64,000 nucleotides of DNA, from NCBI RefSeq assembly GCF_009735685.1, contig NZ_WHPN01000416.1:1-64000 (forward strand), given 5' to 3'. Shown in pieces: positions 44,192 through 51,663 of the stretch. The notes beneath the pieces are model-generated. The model was not told where the DNA came from. It did no database searches and saw only the letters and a program-made list of their open reading frames with translations. Position 1 is the stretch's first letter. Each line of letters opens with the position of its first letter. Origin of the DNA: Streptomyces lycii. Its GTDB lineage: Bacteria > Actinomycetota > Actinomycetes > Streptomycetales > Streptomycetaceae. Both the position numbers and the translations under genes were made by a program.

Positions 44192-45760
44192 GTGACGGCG
44201 AGACATACGCGGCCGTACGCGCAGCGAGCACGCCGTCGATTCCCCACGGCCGGTGAGCCGGAGCCCCCGGCCGCCGCCGCACGACCTGCCGCCCCGCGGC
44301 CCGTCGCCCCGCGCCTGGTCGTGCCGCCGGGCGCCGCACCGCCCCCCGCGATACCACCACCCGCTGGTCCGGCAACCGGTCCGCCGCGGCGCGGCAGCAG
44401 CTCCCGCGGACCCGCGCCGGTGCCGGTGCCGCGGACGCCGGTGCCCCCGCCGGCCCTGCTGCTGCCCCTCGCCCTGCTGCCCGTGCTCCTCGCCGCCCTG
44501 CCCGCCGCCTTCACCGGCGGCGGTACGCGCCGCTGGTTCGGCGGGCGCGGCGACAGCCAGCGGGCCGGGGCGCAGGCCGCGAAGGACGACGCCGCGGCCG
44601 CCTTCTACGAGCTCGACTCCGCCCAGCGCGACCTGCGGATCTCCATGGAGACGATCACCGCCGTCGACAGTTCGCCCGCCGCCCGCAAGGCCGCCGAGGA
44701 CTTCCGCGTCCTCGGGCAGCGCATCGACGAGGTCAGCCACCACTACATCACCGCCGTCGACTCCCACGACCTCGACCGCGACGACCTGGAGGCCTCCGCC
44801 GCGTCCCGCGCCCGCGCCGACCTCGTACGGGCCAAGGACGACCTGCGGCGGGTCAAGGCCGATCTCGACCGGTTCGCCCAGGGGCTGGGACCGCTGCTGG
44901 ACAAGGCCGAGACGCAGCTGGCCCGGCTGGCGCCCGCCGTCGAGCGCGCCCGGCAGTCGCTGCTCGCCGCCACCCGGGCCCTCGACGCCGTGCGCGCCTC
45001 CGGGCTGCGCGCCGACGACCTCGCCGCGCGGCTCGCCGCCCTCTCCCCCGAGCTGACGAAGCTCAACGAGGGCGCCGGGCGGCACGGCGTGCCGGAGACC
45101 CTGCACCGCGCCGACGACGTGCTGCGCAAGGCCGAGGCGGTGCGCAGCGAGGCCGAGCAGCTGCCCGCCCGGGCCGCCGAGATCGACCGGCGGCTGGTGT
45201 CGCTGCGCACCCGCGCCCAGGCGATCACCACGCGTTCGGCGGGGGTCGAGCCGATCCTCAGCGAGCTGCGCCGCCGCTACAGCGCGGCCTGCTGGCAGGA
45301 CCTCCAGCCGGTGCCGGACGAGGCGGCCCGTACGGTCGCCCGCGCCGAGCAGAAGCTCAAGGAGGCGCAGGCGGCGCGTGACGAGCAGCGCTGGCCGGAC
45401 GCGACGGCCCTGCTGAGCACGGTGCGGGCGCTTCTGAACGACACCGACGAGGCCGTGTCCGCGGCCGGTGACCGGCTGCGGCGGCTGGACGAGGTCTCCT
45501 TCGACCGGTCCAAGGAGGTCGAGCGGACCCGTTTCGCGATCCGGGACGCGCAGCGGCTGGCGATGGCGGGCCGCAGCACCCCCGACCCCCGGCACGCCCG
45601 GCCGCTGGACGACGCGGTCGCCCGGCTGGAGCGGGCGGAGGCGGGGCTGGAGGGGCGGCACCCGGACTGGTGGCACTTCCTGACGGAGACGGAAGCGGTG
45701 CGGCGTACGGTCGCGCGGGTGGTGAGCGAGATCCGCGAGGAGCGGGGCGCGGGGGCGTAG
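44192..45760 (+). CDS. Membrane-anchored coiled-coil protein
   Basis: Structural-looking protein of unknown function. After a Pro/Ala-rich N-tail comes one membrane helix (ALLLPLALLPVLLAALPAAF, about residues 90-110), a short basic patch, and then 400 residues of heptad-rich α-helix (AKDDLRRVKADLDRF, EAVRSEAEQLPARAAEIDRR) with a conserved terminal WWHFLTETEAVRRTVA. Probably cytoplasmic coiled coil tethered to the membrane. GTG start with GGGAGAGGGA. A TGGGA-N6-TCCCA dyad lies 40 bases upstream. Confidence 0.75.
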   Translation: MTARHTRPYAQRARRRFPTAGEPEPPAAAARPAAPRPVAPRLVVPPGAAPPPAIPPPAGPATGPPRRGSSSRGPAPVPVPRTPVPPPALLLPLALLPVLLAALPAAFTGGGTRRWFGGRGDSQRAGAQAAKDDAAAAFYELDSAQRDLRISMETITAVDSSPAARKAAEDFRVLGQRIDEVSHHYITAVDSHDLDRDDLEASAASRARADLVRAKDDLRRVKADLDRFAQGLGPLLDKAETQLARLAPAVERARQSLLAATRALDAVRASGLRADDLAARLAALSPELTKLNEGAGRHGVPETLHRADDVLRKAEAVRSEAEQLPARAAEIDRRLVSLRTRAQAITTRSAGVEPILSELRRRYSAACWQDLQPVPDEAARTVARAEQKLKEAQAARDEQRWPDATALLSTVRALLNDTDEAVSAAGDRLRRLDEVSFDRSKEVERTRFAIRDAQRLAMAGRSTPDPRHARPLDDAVARLERAEAGLEGRHPDWWHFLTETEAVRRTVARVVSEIREERGAGA

Positions 45761-45930
45761 GAGTACGCCGGGGCGGGTTCGGCTCGGCTCCGGGCCGCCC
45801 GGGCGGCCCCGGGACGGCCGTGGCGCTCCGGCTCGGTCCCGTACGCCGGGCGGTTCCTGCCCCCCCGCCCGGCTTGCCACGGGCGGGTCCGCCGTGCAGG
45901 AGTCCCCCGAGGGCGACCGCCGCGGCTCGG

Positions 45931-48357
45931 TCACCCGGCGTTGGATTGTTCCTGCCCCGCGGGGCTGCCGGGGTTGCCGGGCAGCCCCGCGGCGGGGCCG
46001 GCCAGGTACCGCAGCAGTCGCCCGTACGCCTCCGGGCGGACCGGCGGCAGCTCCGCGCGCGTGTCCGTCCGGCTCGCCGCGGCGGCCCGGGCCCTGTGCT
46101 CCCGGTCGGTGTACTCGCGCAGCAACCGCCGGTATTCGGATTCCCGCGCACGGTACGCGTCGTCCCGGTCACGCAGCCGCGGGGCCCATTGCAGCGCGGC
46201 GACGAAGACGCCCAGACAGAGCACCACGAAGCCCAGCGCCGCGAAAAGCTCCGAGAAGTCGAACTCCTCCGGCCGTTCCGGGCCGCCCCGCCACTCGCCG
46301 TCCTCCAGGCGGACCGGTCCGTCGTCCGGAGGGGCGGCCTCGCCGGCCAGCCACGCCTGCATCAGCAGTACGCACCCGAGGCCGGCCAGGCGGCCCGCCC
46401 CCTTCACCATGTCCTCGAAACCGCCCGGCGGCAGCCAGTCCCGGGGCCGCAGGAAGGGCGGCTGGTACGCCAGGCCGAGCGGCCCGGCCCGGCGGCTGCC
46501 GAGATACGACCACACCGCGCTGACCGTGGCGATCTGCAGGCACACCATCCCCACGGCCCGGGGCGAGTCACCGCGGCCGAGCCACAGCCAGTACCCGGCA
46601 GCGGTGAGCAGCCCCCACATGCCGTACCAGCCGATCGCCCGCCGGACCGCGCGGGAGCGGGTGCCGGGCCCTGTTCTCGCCGTCTCCGCCGCGGCCCACG
46701 CGCTCTCCAGCCGGAGCCGTTCCGTGCGGGCCGCCTCCGCCTCGCGGGTGAGTTCGTCGTGTGCCGCCCGGCGGCGCCGCTCGACGGCCGCCTGCTGTTC
46801 CTGCTGCCGCTTCCGCTCCCGCTCGGCGCGGCGCCGGTCGGTCTCCTTCTGCCGTTCGGCGCGTTGCCGCTCCGCGTCCTGCTGTCGCCACCGCCGGCTG
46901 AGTTGCTCCGCGGCCCGGTGGTCACGGAGCGCCGCTTCGGCACACATCCAGCGGGTGAACAGTCCCAGCGGTGTGTCCGGGCCGCCCGACGCCGCCAGGA
47001 GATCGTCGTACCAGAGCCAGGGTCCGGGCGGCGGGGTGCGGCTCTCGGCCTGCGCACGCAGGGCGGCCTCGGCGGCCGGATGGTCCAGGACGGTCAGCAG
47101 GGCCGGCAGCCGGGCACCGGCCGGCGCGTGATCGCCGGCCGCCTGCCGCCACCGGCTCCACGCCTTGTCCCATCGGCCCTGGACACCCTTCAGCCGGTTC
47201 AGCTCGCGGAAGTCCGCGAGGACACCGAGCAGCCCGTGGTTCTCGAGCGCGTCGGCGACGAGGCGGTCGTCACGGCTTCCCCGCCCCGGGCCGCTCAGAC
47301 AGGCGGCCACCAGACGCTCGACGGTGACGCGTCGGCCGAGGTGAACGGCTTCCCCGTCCGGGTCCAGCCAGCGCAGGAGATGCAGGAGCTTCATCGAGGG
47401 CGGCAGGCTGTCGTTGGTGAGCCTCCGGTCGATCAGCTCGGCCCTGCCGTCGGCCCGGTCCTGCGCGCGGAGCCAGTTCCGCAGCTCCAGCCAGCCCTCG
47501 GACGGGACCTGTGGCGTGCCCATGCGATGGAAGAACTGCCGCTGGGCCTTGTCCCCGTGTGCGCGAATGGTGGCCGCCAGCTCGTGCGGGGTCTCATGGC
47601 GGACCCCCGCCAGCTCCAGCGCGGCGCGGGCTGGTGCTGTGGCGGGAGCCGACAGGCGCCCCCGGGCGGCCGGTGTCCCGGTGCGGGGTGTCCTGCCGGT
47701 CAGGCCGGTGAGGGTGGCGGCGAACTCGGGGTCGTGCAGGAGTCTCGCGCCGGGCACGGCTTCGAGGCGGCCGTGCTGCCAGGCGCTCTGGTCCCCGACC
47801 ACCACTCCGACGAGCAGCCCGTCGGCGAACACGGCCGCTCCGGACATGCCCGACCAGGGGGACGCCCCGGCAGGCGGGGTCGTGGTGAGGTCCAGGGCGT
47901 ACCGGTCGCGGACCATCGAGGAACCGGGTTTGAGTACGCACACGGCCTGGTCGGTGTCGAGCCGCCCGTCGTCGGTCACCTGAACGGTGGGGAAACCGAT
48001 CATCTGGCAGCCTTCGACCGGCTCCAGACCGGACAGTTCCGCCCAGGTCACGGGCTCCATACGGGCCGCGGTGCCCGGCGGGACCAGCGGGGCCCCGGCC
48101 AGCAGCAGTGCCGCGTCACAGTCCGAGGTGCCGCTCCCCCAGACGAGCCGGCAGTCCTTCCAGCCGGTGCCGTTGATCGCGACAGCGCGGCCGCCGGGGC
48201 TGTCGCCCACGACGTGGCGTGCGGTGAGGACCAGGTTCGGTGCCAGCAGATAGCCGCTGCCCCGGCGGCCGGCCCGGACGGCGACGATGCGCGCCGGTTC
48301 GGGCCCCCGGCCGCCGCTCGGCCTCGGGCCGGCCGGGCTGCCGGGGAGGACGGTCAC
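45931..48357 (-). CDS. Trypsin-like protease with coiled coil and C-terminal membrane helices
   Basis: Serine protease effector of a predicted conflict/stress module. Residues 20-225 form a trypsin-like domain with the triad in LTARHVVG, SDCDAALLL and SGMSGAAVF. Residues 260-480 are a helical region without a family I recognise. Residues 540-600 are an Arg/Glu coiled coil (RQKETDRRRAERERKRQQEQ). Four helices follow (GMWGLLTAAGYWLWL, AVGMVCLQIATVSAVWSYL, LGCVLLMQAWLAG, LGFVVLCLGVFVAALQW), then another charged helix. 808 aa. Its GTG overlaps the Trypco2 stop by 4 bp, so the two are co-made. Confidence 0.85.
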   Translation of the reverse strand: MTVLPGSPAGPRPSGGRGPEPARIVAVRAGRRGSGYLLAPNLVLTARHVVGDSPGGRAVAINGTGWKDCRLVWGSGTSDCDAALLLAGAPLVPPGTAARMEPVTWAELSGLEPVEGCQMIGFPTVQVTDDGRLDTDQAVCVLKPGSSMVRDRYALDLTTTPPAGASPWSGMSGAAVFADGLLVGVVVGDQSAWQHGRLEAVPGARLLHDPEFAATLTGLTGRTPRTGTPAARGRLSAPATAPARAALELAGVRHETPHELAATIRAHGDKAQRQFFHRMGTPQVPSEGWLELRNWLRAQDRADGRAELIDRRLTNDSLPPSMKLLHLLRWLDPDGEAVHLGRRVTVERLVAACLSGPGRGSRDDRLVADALENHGLLGVLADFRELNRLKGVQGRWDKAWSRWRQAAGDHAPAGARLPALLTVLDHPAAEAALRAQAESRTPPPGPWLWYDDLLAASGGPDTPLGLFTRWMCAEAALRDHRAAEQLSRRWRQQDAERQRAERQKETDRRRAERERKRQQEQQAAVERRRRAAHDELTREAEAARTERLRLESAWAAAETARTGPGTRSRAVRRAIGWYGMWGLLTAAGYWLWLGRGDSPRAVGMVCLQIATVSAVWSYLGSRRAGPLGLAYQPPFLRPRDWLPPGGFEDMVKGAGRLAGLGCVLLMQAWLAGEAAPPDDGPVRLEDGEWRGGPERPEEFDFSELFAALGFVVLCLGVFVAALQWAPRLRDRDDAYRARESEYRRLLREYTDREHRARAAAASRTDTRAELPPVRPEAYGRLLRYLAGPAAGLPGNPGSPAGQEQSNAG

Positions 48358-48692
48358 CGGCGCCGCACCGCGGTCAGACCGGAGGCGTCGGCGTCATCGG
48401 CCGACGAGATGTGCAGATTGCCGCCGGTGGGGTCTTTGGCGGTGAGCGTCAGACAGACCCGGTGCGTTCTCGTTCGCCCGGCCGCCGCCTCGCCCTCGGC
48501 GGAGGCGACGAACGCCCGTACTCCGCCCCGGAGTTTCGCGTCCCGTCGCAACTCGACGAGGAACTCCATCTCGATGGGCCCCACTTCGAACAAGATCTGC
48601 TGGTCCCCCGCTTGGGCGGCGGCCCGCAACAGCTGATCGCGCAGCGCCCGGACGGCTGTCTCCAGATCGATCTCGTCGCCCTTGAAACTCAA
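48354..48692 (-). CDS. Trypco2 (trypsin-co-occurring domain 2) protein
   Basis: Small partner of the protease downstream. The 112-aa chain has an N-terminal helix IDLETAVRALRDQLLRAAAQAG, strand ILFEVGPIEMEFLVELRRDAK, GVRAFVASAEGEA and HRVCLTLTAKD, the layout of the Trypco2 domain described from genome analysis as a companion of trypsin effectors. The start is probably TTG, with GGAAGGGG eight bases upstream; no in-frame ATG fits. It ends in GTGA overlap with the protease gene. A regulator, sensor or adaptor role is inferred. Confidence 0.7.
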   Translation of the reverse strand: MSFKGDEIDLETAVRALRDQLLRAAAQAGDQQILFEVGPIEMEFLVELRRDAKLRGGVRAFVASAEGEAAAGRTRTHRVCLTLTAKDPTGGNLHISSADDADASGLTAVRRR

Positions 48693-48809
48693 GATTGCCC
48701 CTTCCCCCAGGTGTTGGCAGCCCGAGCGTTGGCAGCCCTGAGCGGCAGGGTAGTGCTCCGGCACTCCGTCGTCCGCACACATGGCGGTTTCGGACGGACC
48801 GGCCCCGGC

Positions 48810-49075
48810 CGGTCGTGCAGGCGGCCCGGGCAGCACCCCGCTCGGTGGTGCAGGCGGACCGGGCAGCACCGCCGGTCGTGCAGGCCGTCCCGGCAGCACC
48901 CCGCTCGGTGGTACAGGCGGTCCCGGCAGCACCATCGGTGGTGCAGGCGCCGCCCGTACATGCCGCCCCGGCAGCACTCCGCACGGTGGTGCAGGCGGTC
49001 CCGGCAGCACCGCCGGTGGTGCAGGCGCCGCCCGTACATGCCGCCCCGGCAGCACTCCGCACGGTGGTGAGCGCA
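48810..49075. repeat. Nested tandem repeats
   Basis: Units built on GGTGCAGGC, GGTCCCGGCAGCACC and a 78-bp higher-order unit present twice (around 48945 and 49018). They lie upstream of the Trypco2 gene on its strand; both strands show open frames (VVQA/AAP repeats, Ala/Cys/Gly repeats) without translation signals. Confidence 0.85.
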
Positions 49076-49134
49076 CCCAACGGTCACCGGTGCGGCGGGT
49101 GGGCAGACGCCCGGGAGAGCCGTGGCCGAACCTC

Positions 49135-49164
49135 TGGACCACAGCTCTCCGGCGCCGCTATACC
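49135..49164 (+). promoter_or_regulatory. Promoter for a probably leaderless FmdB gene
   Basis: TGGACC (-35), 18-base spacer and TATACC (-10, 49159-49164). The expected transcription start at about 49171 is at the ATG (49173), and there is no Shine-Dalgarno sequence, both pointing to a leaderless mRNA. Confidence 0.55.
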
Positions 49165-49172
49165 CTGGCGGC

Positions 49173-49397
49173 ATGCCTCGCTACGAGTATCGCTGCCGGT
49201 CCTGTGGTGACACCTTCGAGCTGAGCCGGCCCATGGCCGAGTCCGCCGATCCCGCCGTCTGCCCGGACGGGCACGCGGACACCGTCAAGCTGCTGTCGAC
49301 CGTCGCTGTCGGCGGTACGGCCGCCAGGGGCGCCGCCGCTCCCGCCGCGCCCTCCGGTGGCGGCGGCGGGTGCTGCGGGGGCGGCTGCTGCGGCTGA
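49173..49397 (+). CDS. FmdB-family zinc-ribbon protein
   Basis: Putative regulatory zinc ribbon. The first 45 residues are the FmdB motif (YEYRCRSCGDTFEL ... CPDGHADTVKLLSTV), but the second zinc pair is incomplete (CPDGH instead of CPxC, with His a possible ligand). The C-terminus is an unusual Gly/Cys run GGGGGCCGGGCCG that could bind metal. 74 aa. Start at ATG without ribosome site. Confidence 0.85.
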   Translation: MPRYEYRCRSCGDTFELSRPMAESADPAVCPDGHADTVKLLSTVAVGGTAARGAAAPAAPSGGGGGCCGGGCCG

Positions 49398-49570
49398 GCT
49401 GCCGCCGCCCGGATCGCGTCCTTCCCGCCGGGCACCGACATCCTGCCCGCCCGCACCCGGCTTCGGCCCGCCGGGCACCGATGTCCGGCGCGCCGGCCCC
49501 GCAGCCGGGCCCGCCGAGGGCCGGGCCCGGGCGGAGACCGCGGTCCAAGGCCGGCGGCCGCCCGGACCGG

Positions 49571-49640
49571 GTCCGGGGTCCGGGGTCCGGGGTCCGGGGT
49601 CCGGGGTCCGGGGTCCGGGGTCCGGGGTCCGGGGTCCGGG
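49571..49640. repeat. Ten perfect 7-bp tandem repeats
   Basis: GTCCGGG repeated ten times without error, ending five bases from the stop codon of the - strand methyltransferase gene. Confidence 0.95.
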
Positions 49641-49645
49641 GTCCG

Positions 49646-50362
49646 TCAGATCTTGCGGGCCAAGGTCAAGCCGTCGGCGATCGTCAGCATCACCGACTCC
49701 ACCCGCGCGTCGTCACGTACGTGCTCGTTGAACGCCCGCGTCGCCCTCCCCGATGCCGTCCTCGCCTCGGGGCCGGTGACCTCGCCGTGGAAGAAGACGT
49801 TGTCGACCACGATCAGCCCGCCGGGCCGGACCCTGGGCACCAGTTCGTCCCAGTAGGCGATCTGGCTCTCCTTGTCCGCGTCGATGAAGACGAGGTCGAT
49901 CTCCGGTTCGGCGGGCAGCGCGCGCAGCGTGTCCAGGGCCGGGGCGACGCGCAGGTCGACACGGTCCGCCACGCCCGCCTTCTGCCAGGCCGTGCGGCCG
50001 TGCGCCGTCCACTCCTCCGACACGTCGCAAGTGATCAGCCTGCCGTCCGGGGGCAGGGCCTGCGCCATGCACAGCGCGGAGAGGCCCGTGAACGTGCCGA
50101 CCTCGACCACCAGCCCGGCCCCCGTCAGCTTCACGAGGAACGCCAGCAGCGGGCCCTGGTCCTCGGAGACCTGCATCTGGGCACGCTCGGGAAGCAGTTC
50201 CCGGGTGGTGGTCACCAGTTCCCGCTGCACCGTGTCGAGCGGCGGATTGTTGGCCAGTACGTAGTCGTAGAGCTCCGGGGTGAGCGGGGTGACCTGGTTC
50301 GGGTCCAGCGCGCCGCGCCCGCCCGTCCCGGTCCGTCCCGTGCTGTCCTGCGCGTCAGTCAT
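49646..50362 (-). CDS. SAM-dependent O-methyltransferase (class I, COMT-like)
   Basis: Catechol-O-methyltransferase-like enzyme. The 238-aa chain has motif I VVEVGTFTGLSALCMA, LITCDVSEEW, the metal-binding Asp region LVFIDADKESQIAYWDELVPRVRPGGLIVVDNVFFHG and RAFNEHVRDDARVESVMLTIADGL, as in Mg-dependent caffeoyl-CoA-type OMTs. ATGA overlap with the HAD gene upstream, RBS GAGGA. Last gene of the ter operon; its substrate may be the product of the upstream enzymes. Confidence 0.92.
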   Translation of the reverse strand: MTDAQDSTGRTGTGGRGALDPNQVTPLTPELYDYVLANNPPLDTVQRELVTTTRELLPERAQMQVSEDQGPLLAFLVKLTGAGLVVEVGTFTGLSALCMAQALPPDGRLITCDVSEEWTAHGRTAWQKAGVADRVDLRVAPALDTLRALPAEPEIDLVFIDADKESQIAYWDELVPRVRPGGLIVVDNVFFHGEVTGPEARTASGRATRAFNEHVRDDARVESVMLTIADGLTLARKI

Positions 50363-51663
50363 GCGGTCATCCTCACCCACGCCCGGGCCTCGCGCAGCAG
50401 GGATTCCACGATCGCCTCGCCGGCCGCCGCGCCCCGCTCCGACAACGCCGTGACGTGCGGCGCCGACCAGCCGGTGTCGGCCAGTTCGCCGTGGCCCGGG
50501 CGCCAGCCGGCGTCGCCCGCGAGCAGCAGATCGGCGTCCAGGAGCGAATCGCCCGCCGTGAGGACCCGGGAGGCGCCGGCGCGCCGGGCGGCCTCGGCGA
50601 CGGCGGCGCTCTTGGTGAGCGGCTTCGGCACGGCGTAGATCTTCCGGCCCTGGAGGGACACCGTCCAGCCCTGTCCGTCGGCCCAGTCCGCGAGGTCCTT
50701 GACCCAGGTGTCGGGCAGCAGGTCGCGCTCGACGACCAGATAGGCGAACAGGTCCTCGGCCACCCGTTCCTTGAGCAGCCAGCCCGGATCGGCGGCGCGC
50801 AGCATGTGCTCGCGTACGGCGGCGAGCGGCGCGCAGCCGGCGTCGAGCGAGTCGCGCACCCGCCGCTGCCAGTCCGGGTCGGACTCGCCGTCGACCAGGA
50901 GGTGCCCGCCGTTGGCGCAGATCGCGTACGGGGGCGGCGGGCCGGGCAGCCGGATACGGCCGTACTGCTCGCGGGTGCGGGTGGTGGTCGGCACGAAGAC
51001 GGCGGTGCGGGCGAGGTCGGCCAGAAGTCCGGCGGCCCGCTCGGTCAGATACGACAGCGGCTTGTGCTGGTACACCTCGACGCACAGCAGGCGCGGCGCG
51101 AGCGCGTCGGGCATGTCCAGGGCGAGGGCGGCGGCGGAGTAGACGAGGGTGCGGTCGAGATCGCTGGCGACCATGACCGGGCCGGAGCCGGACCCGGCCT
51201 CGGAAACGGGGCTCCCGCCGGACCCGGGACCGGACCCGGAAACGGGGCTCCCGCCGGACCCGGGACCGGACCCGGAAGCAGGGCTCCCGCCGGACCCGGG
51301 ACCGGACCCGGGGCCCGGGCCGGGTCCACGGCCCGGGGGCGTAGCTGCACTCATGCCGGTGCGGGAGCCGGAGCCGGAGCCGGAACCGGAGTCGGAACCG
51401 GGGCCCGCGCCGGTGCACGTTCCCGTGCTCGTACTGCCGCTCGCTCCCGTGCTCCGGCTGCCGCTGCCGCTCGTGCCCGCTCCCGCTCCCGCGCCCGTGC
51501 TGCCACTGGTGCCCGTGCCCGCACTGCTGCCGCTCGTACGAGTGCCCGTGCTCGGACTCGTACTGCCGCTCGGACGAGTGCCCGGGCTCGTACTGCCGCC
51601 CGTACCCGTGCCCGTGCCCGTATTCGTGCCGGTCCCGGTCGCCGGTCCGCCCGTGTCGGTCAT
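50359..51663 (-). CDS. HAD hydrolase with Gly/Ser/Thr repeat N-terminus (ter-associated)
   Basis: Phosphatase of the HAD superfamily found in ter biosynthetic operons. The catalytic part starts at about residue 165 (VASDLDRTLVYS), with cap region LPGPPPPYAICANGGHLLVDG, Lys block VPKPLTKSAAVAEAARR and final LTAGDSLLDADLL. The first 165 residues are low complexity: TGTGTNTGTG, then three 11-12-residue repeats PGSGGSPVSGSG coded by an approximately 36-bp DNA repeat. The ATG overlaps the upstream stop (ATGA), which supports the long form, although translation from a later start would give an ordinary HAD protein. Confidence 0.82.
   Translation of the reverse strand: MTDTGGPATGTGTNTGTGTGTGGSTSPGTRPSGSTSPSTGTRTSGSSAGTGTSGSTGAGAGAGTSGSGSRSTGASGSTSTGTCTGAGPGSDSGSGSGSGSRTGMSAATPPGRGPGPGPGSGPGSGGSPASGSGPGSGGSPVSGSGPGSGGSPVSEAGSGSGPVMVASDLDRTLVYSAAALALDMPDALAPRLLCVEVYQHKPLSYLTERAAGLLADLARTAVFVPTTTRTREQYGRIRLPGPPPPYAICANGGHLLVDGESDPDWQRRVRDSLDAGCAPLAAVREHMLRAADPGWLLKERVAEDLFAYLVVERDLLPDTWVKDLADWADGQGWTVSLQGRKIYAVPKPLTKSAAVAEAARRAGASRVLTAGDSLLDADLLLAGDAGWRPGHGELADTGWSAPHVTALSERGAAAGEAIVESLLREARAWVRMTA

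Noticed and set aside
48695-49224. VVQAAP-repeat and similar open frames upstream of Trypco2
   Set aside because: All frames across the tandem repeats are open; no translation signals or fold.
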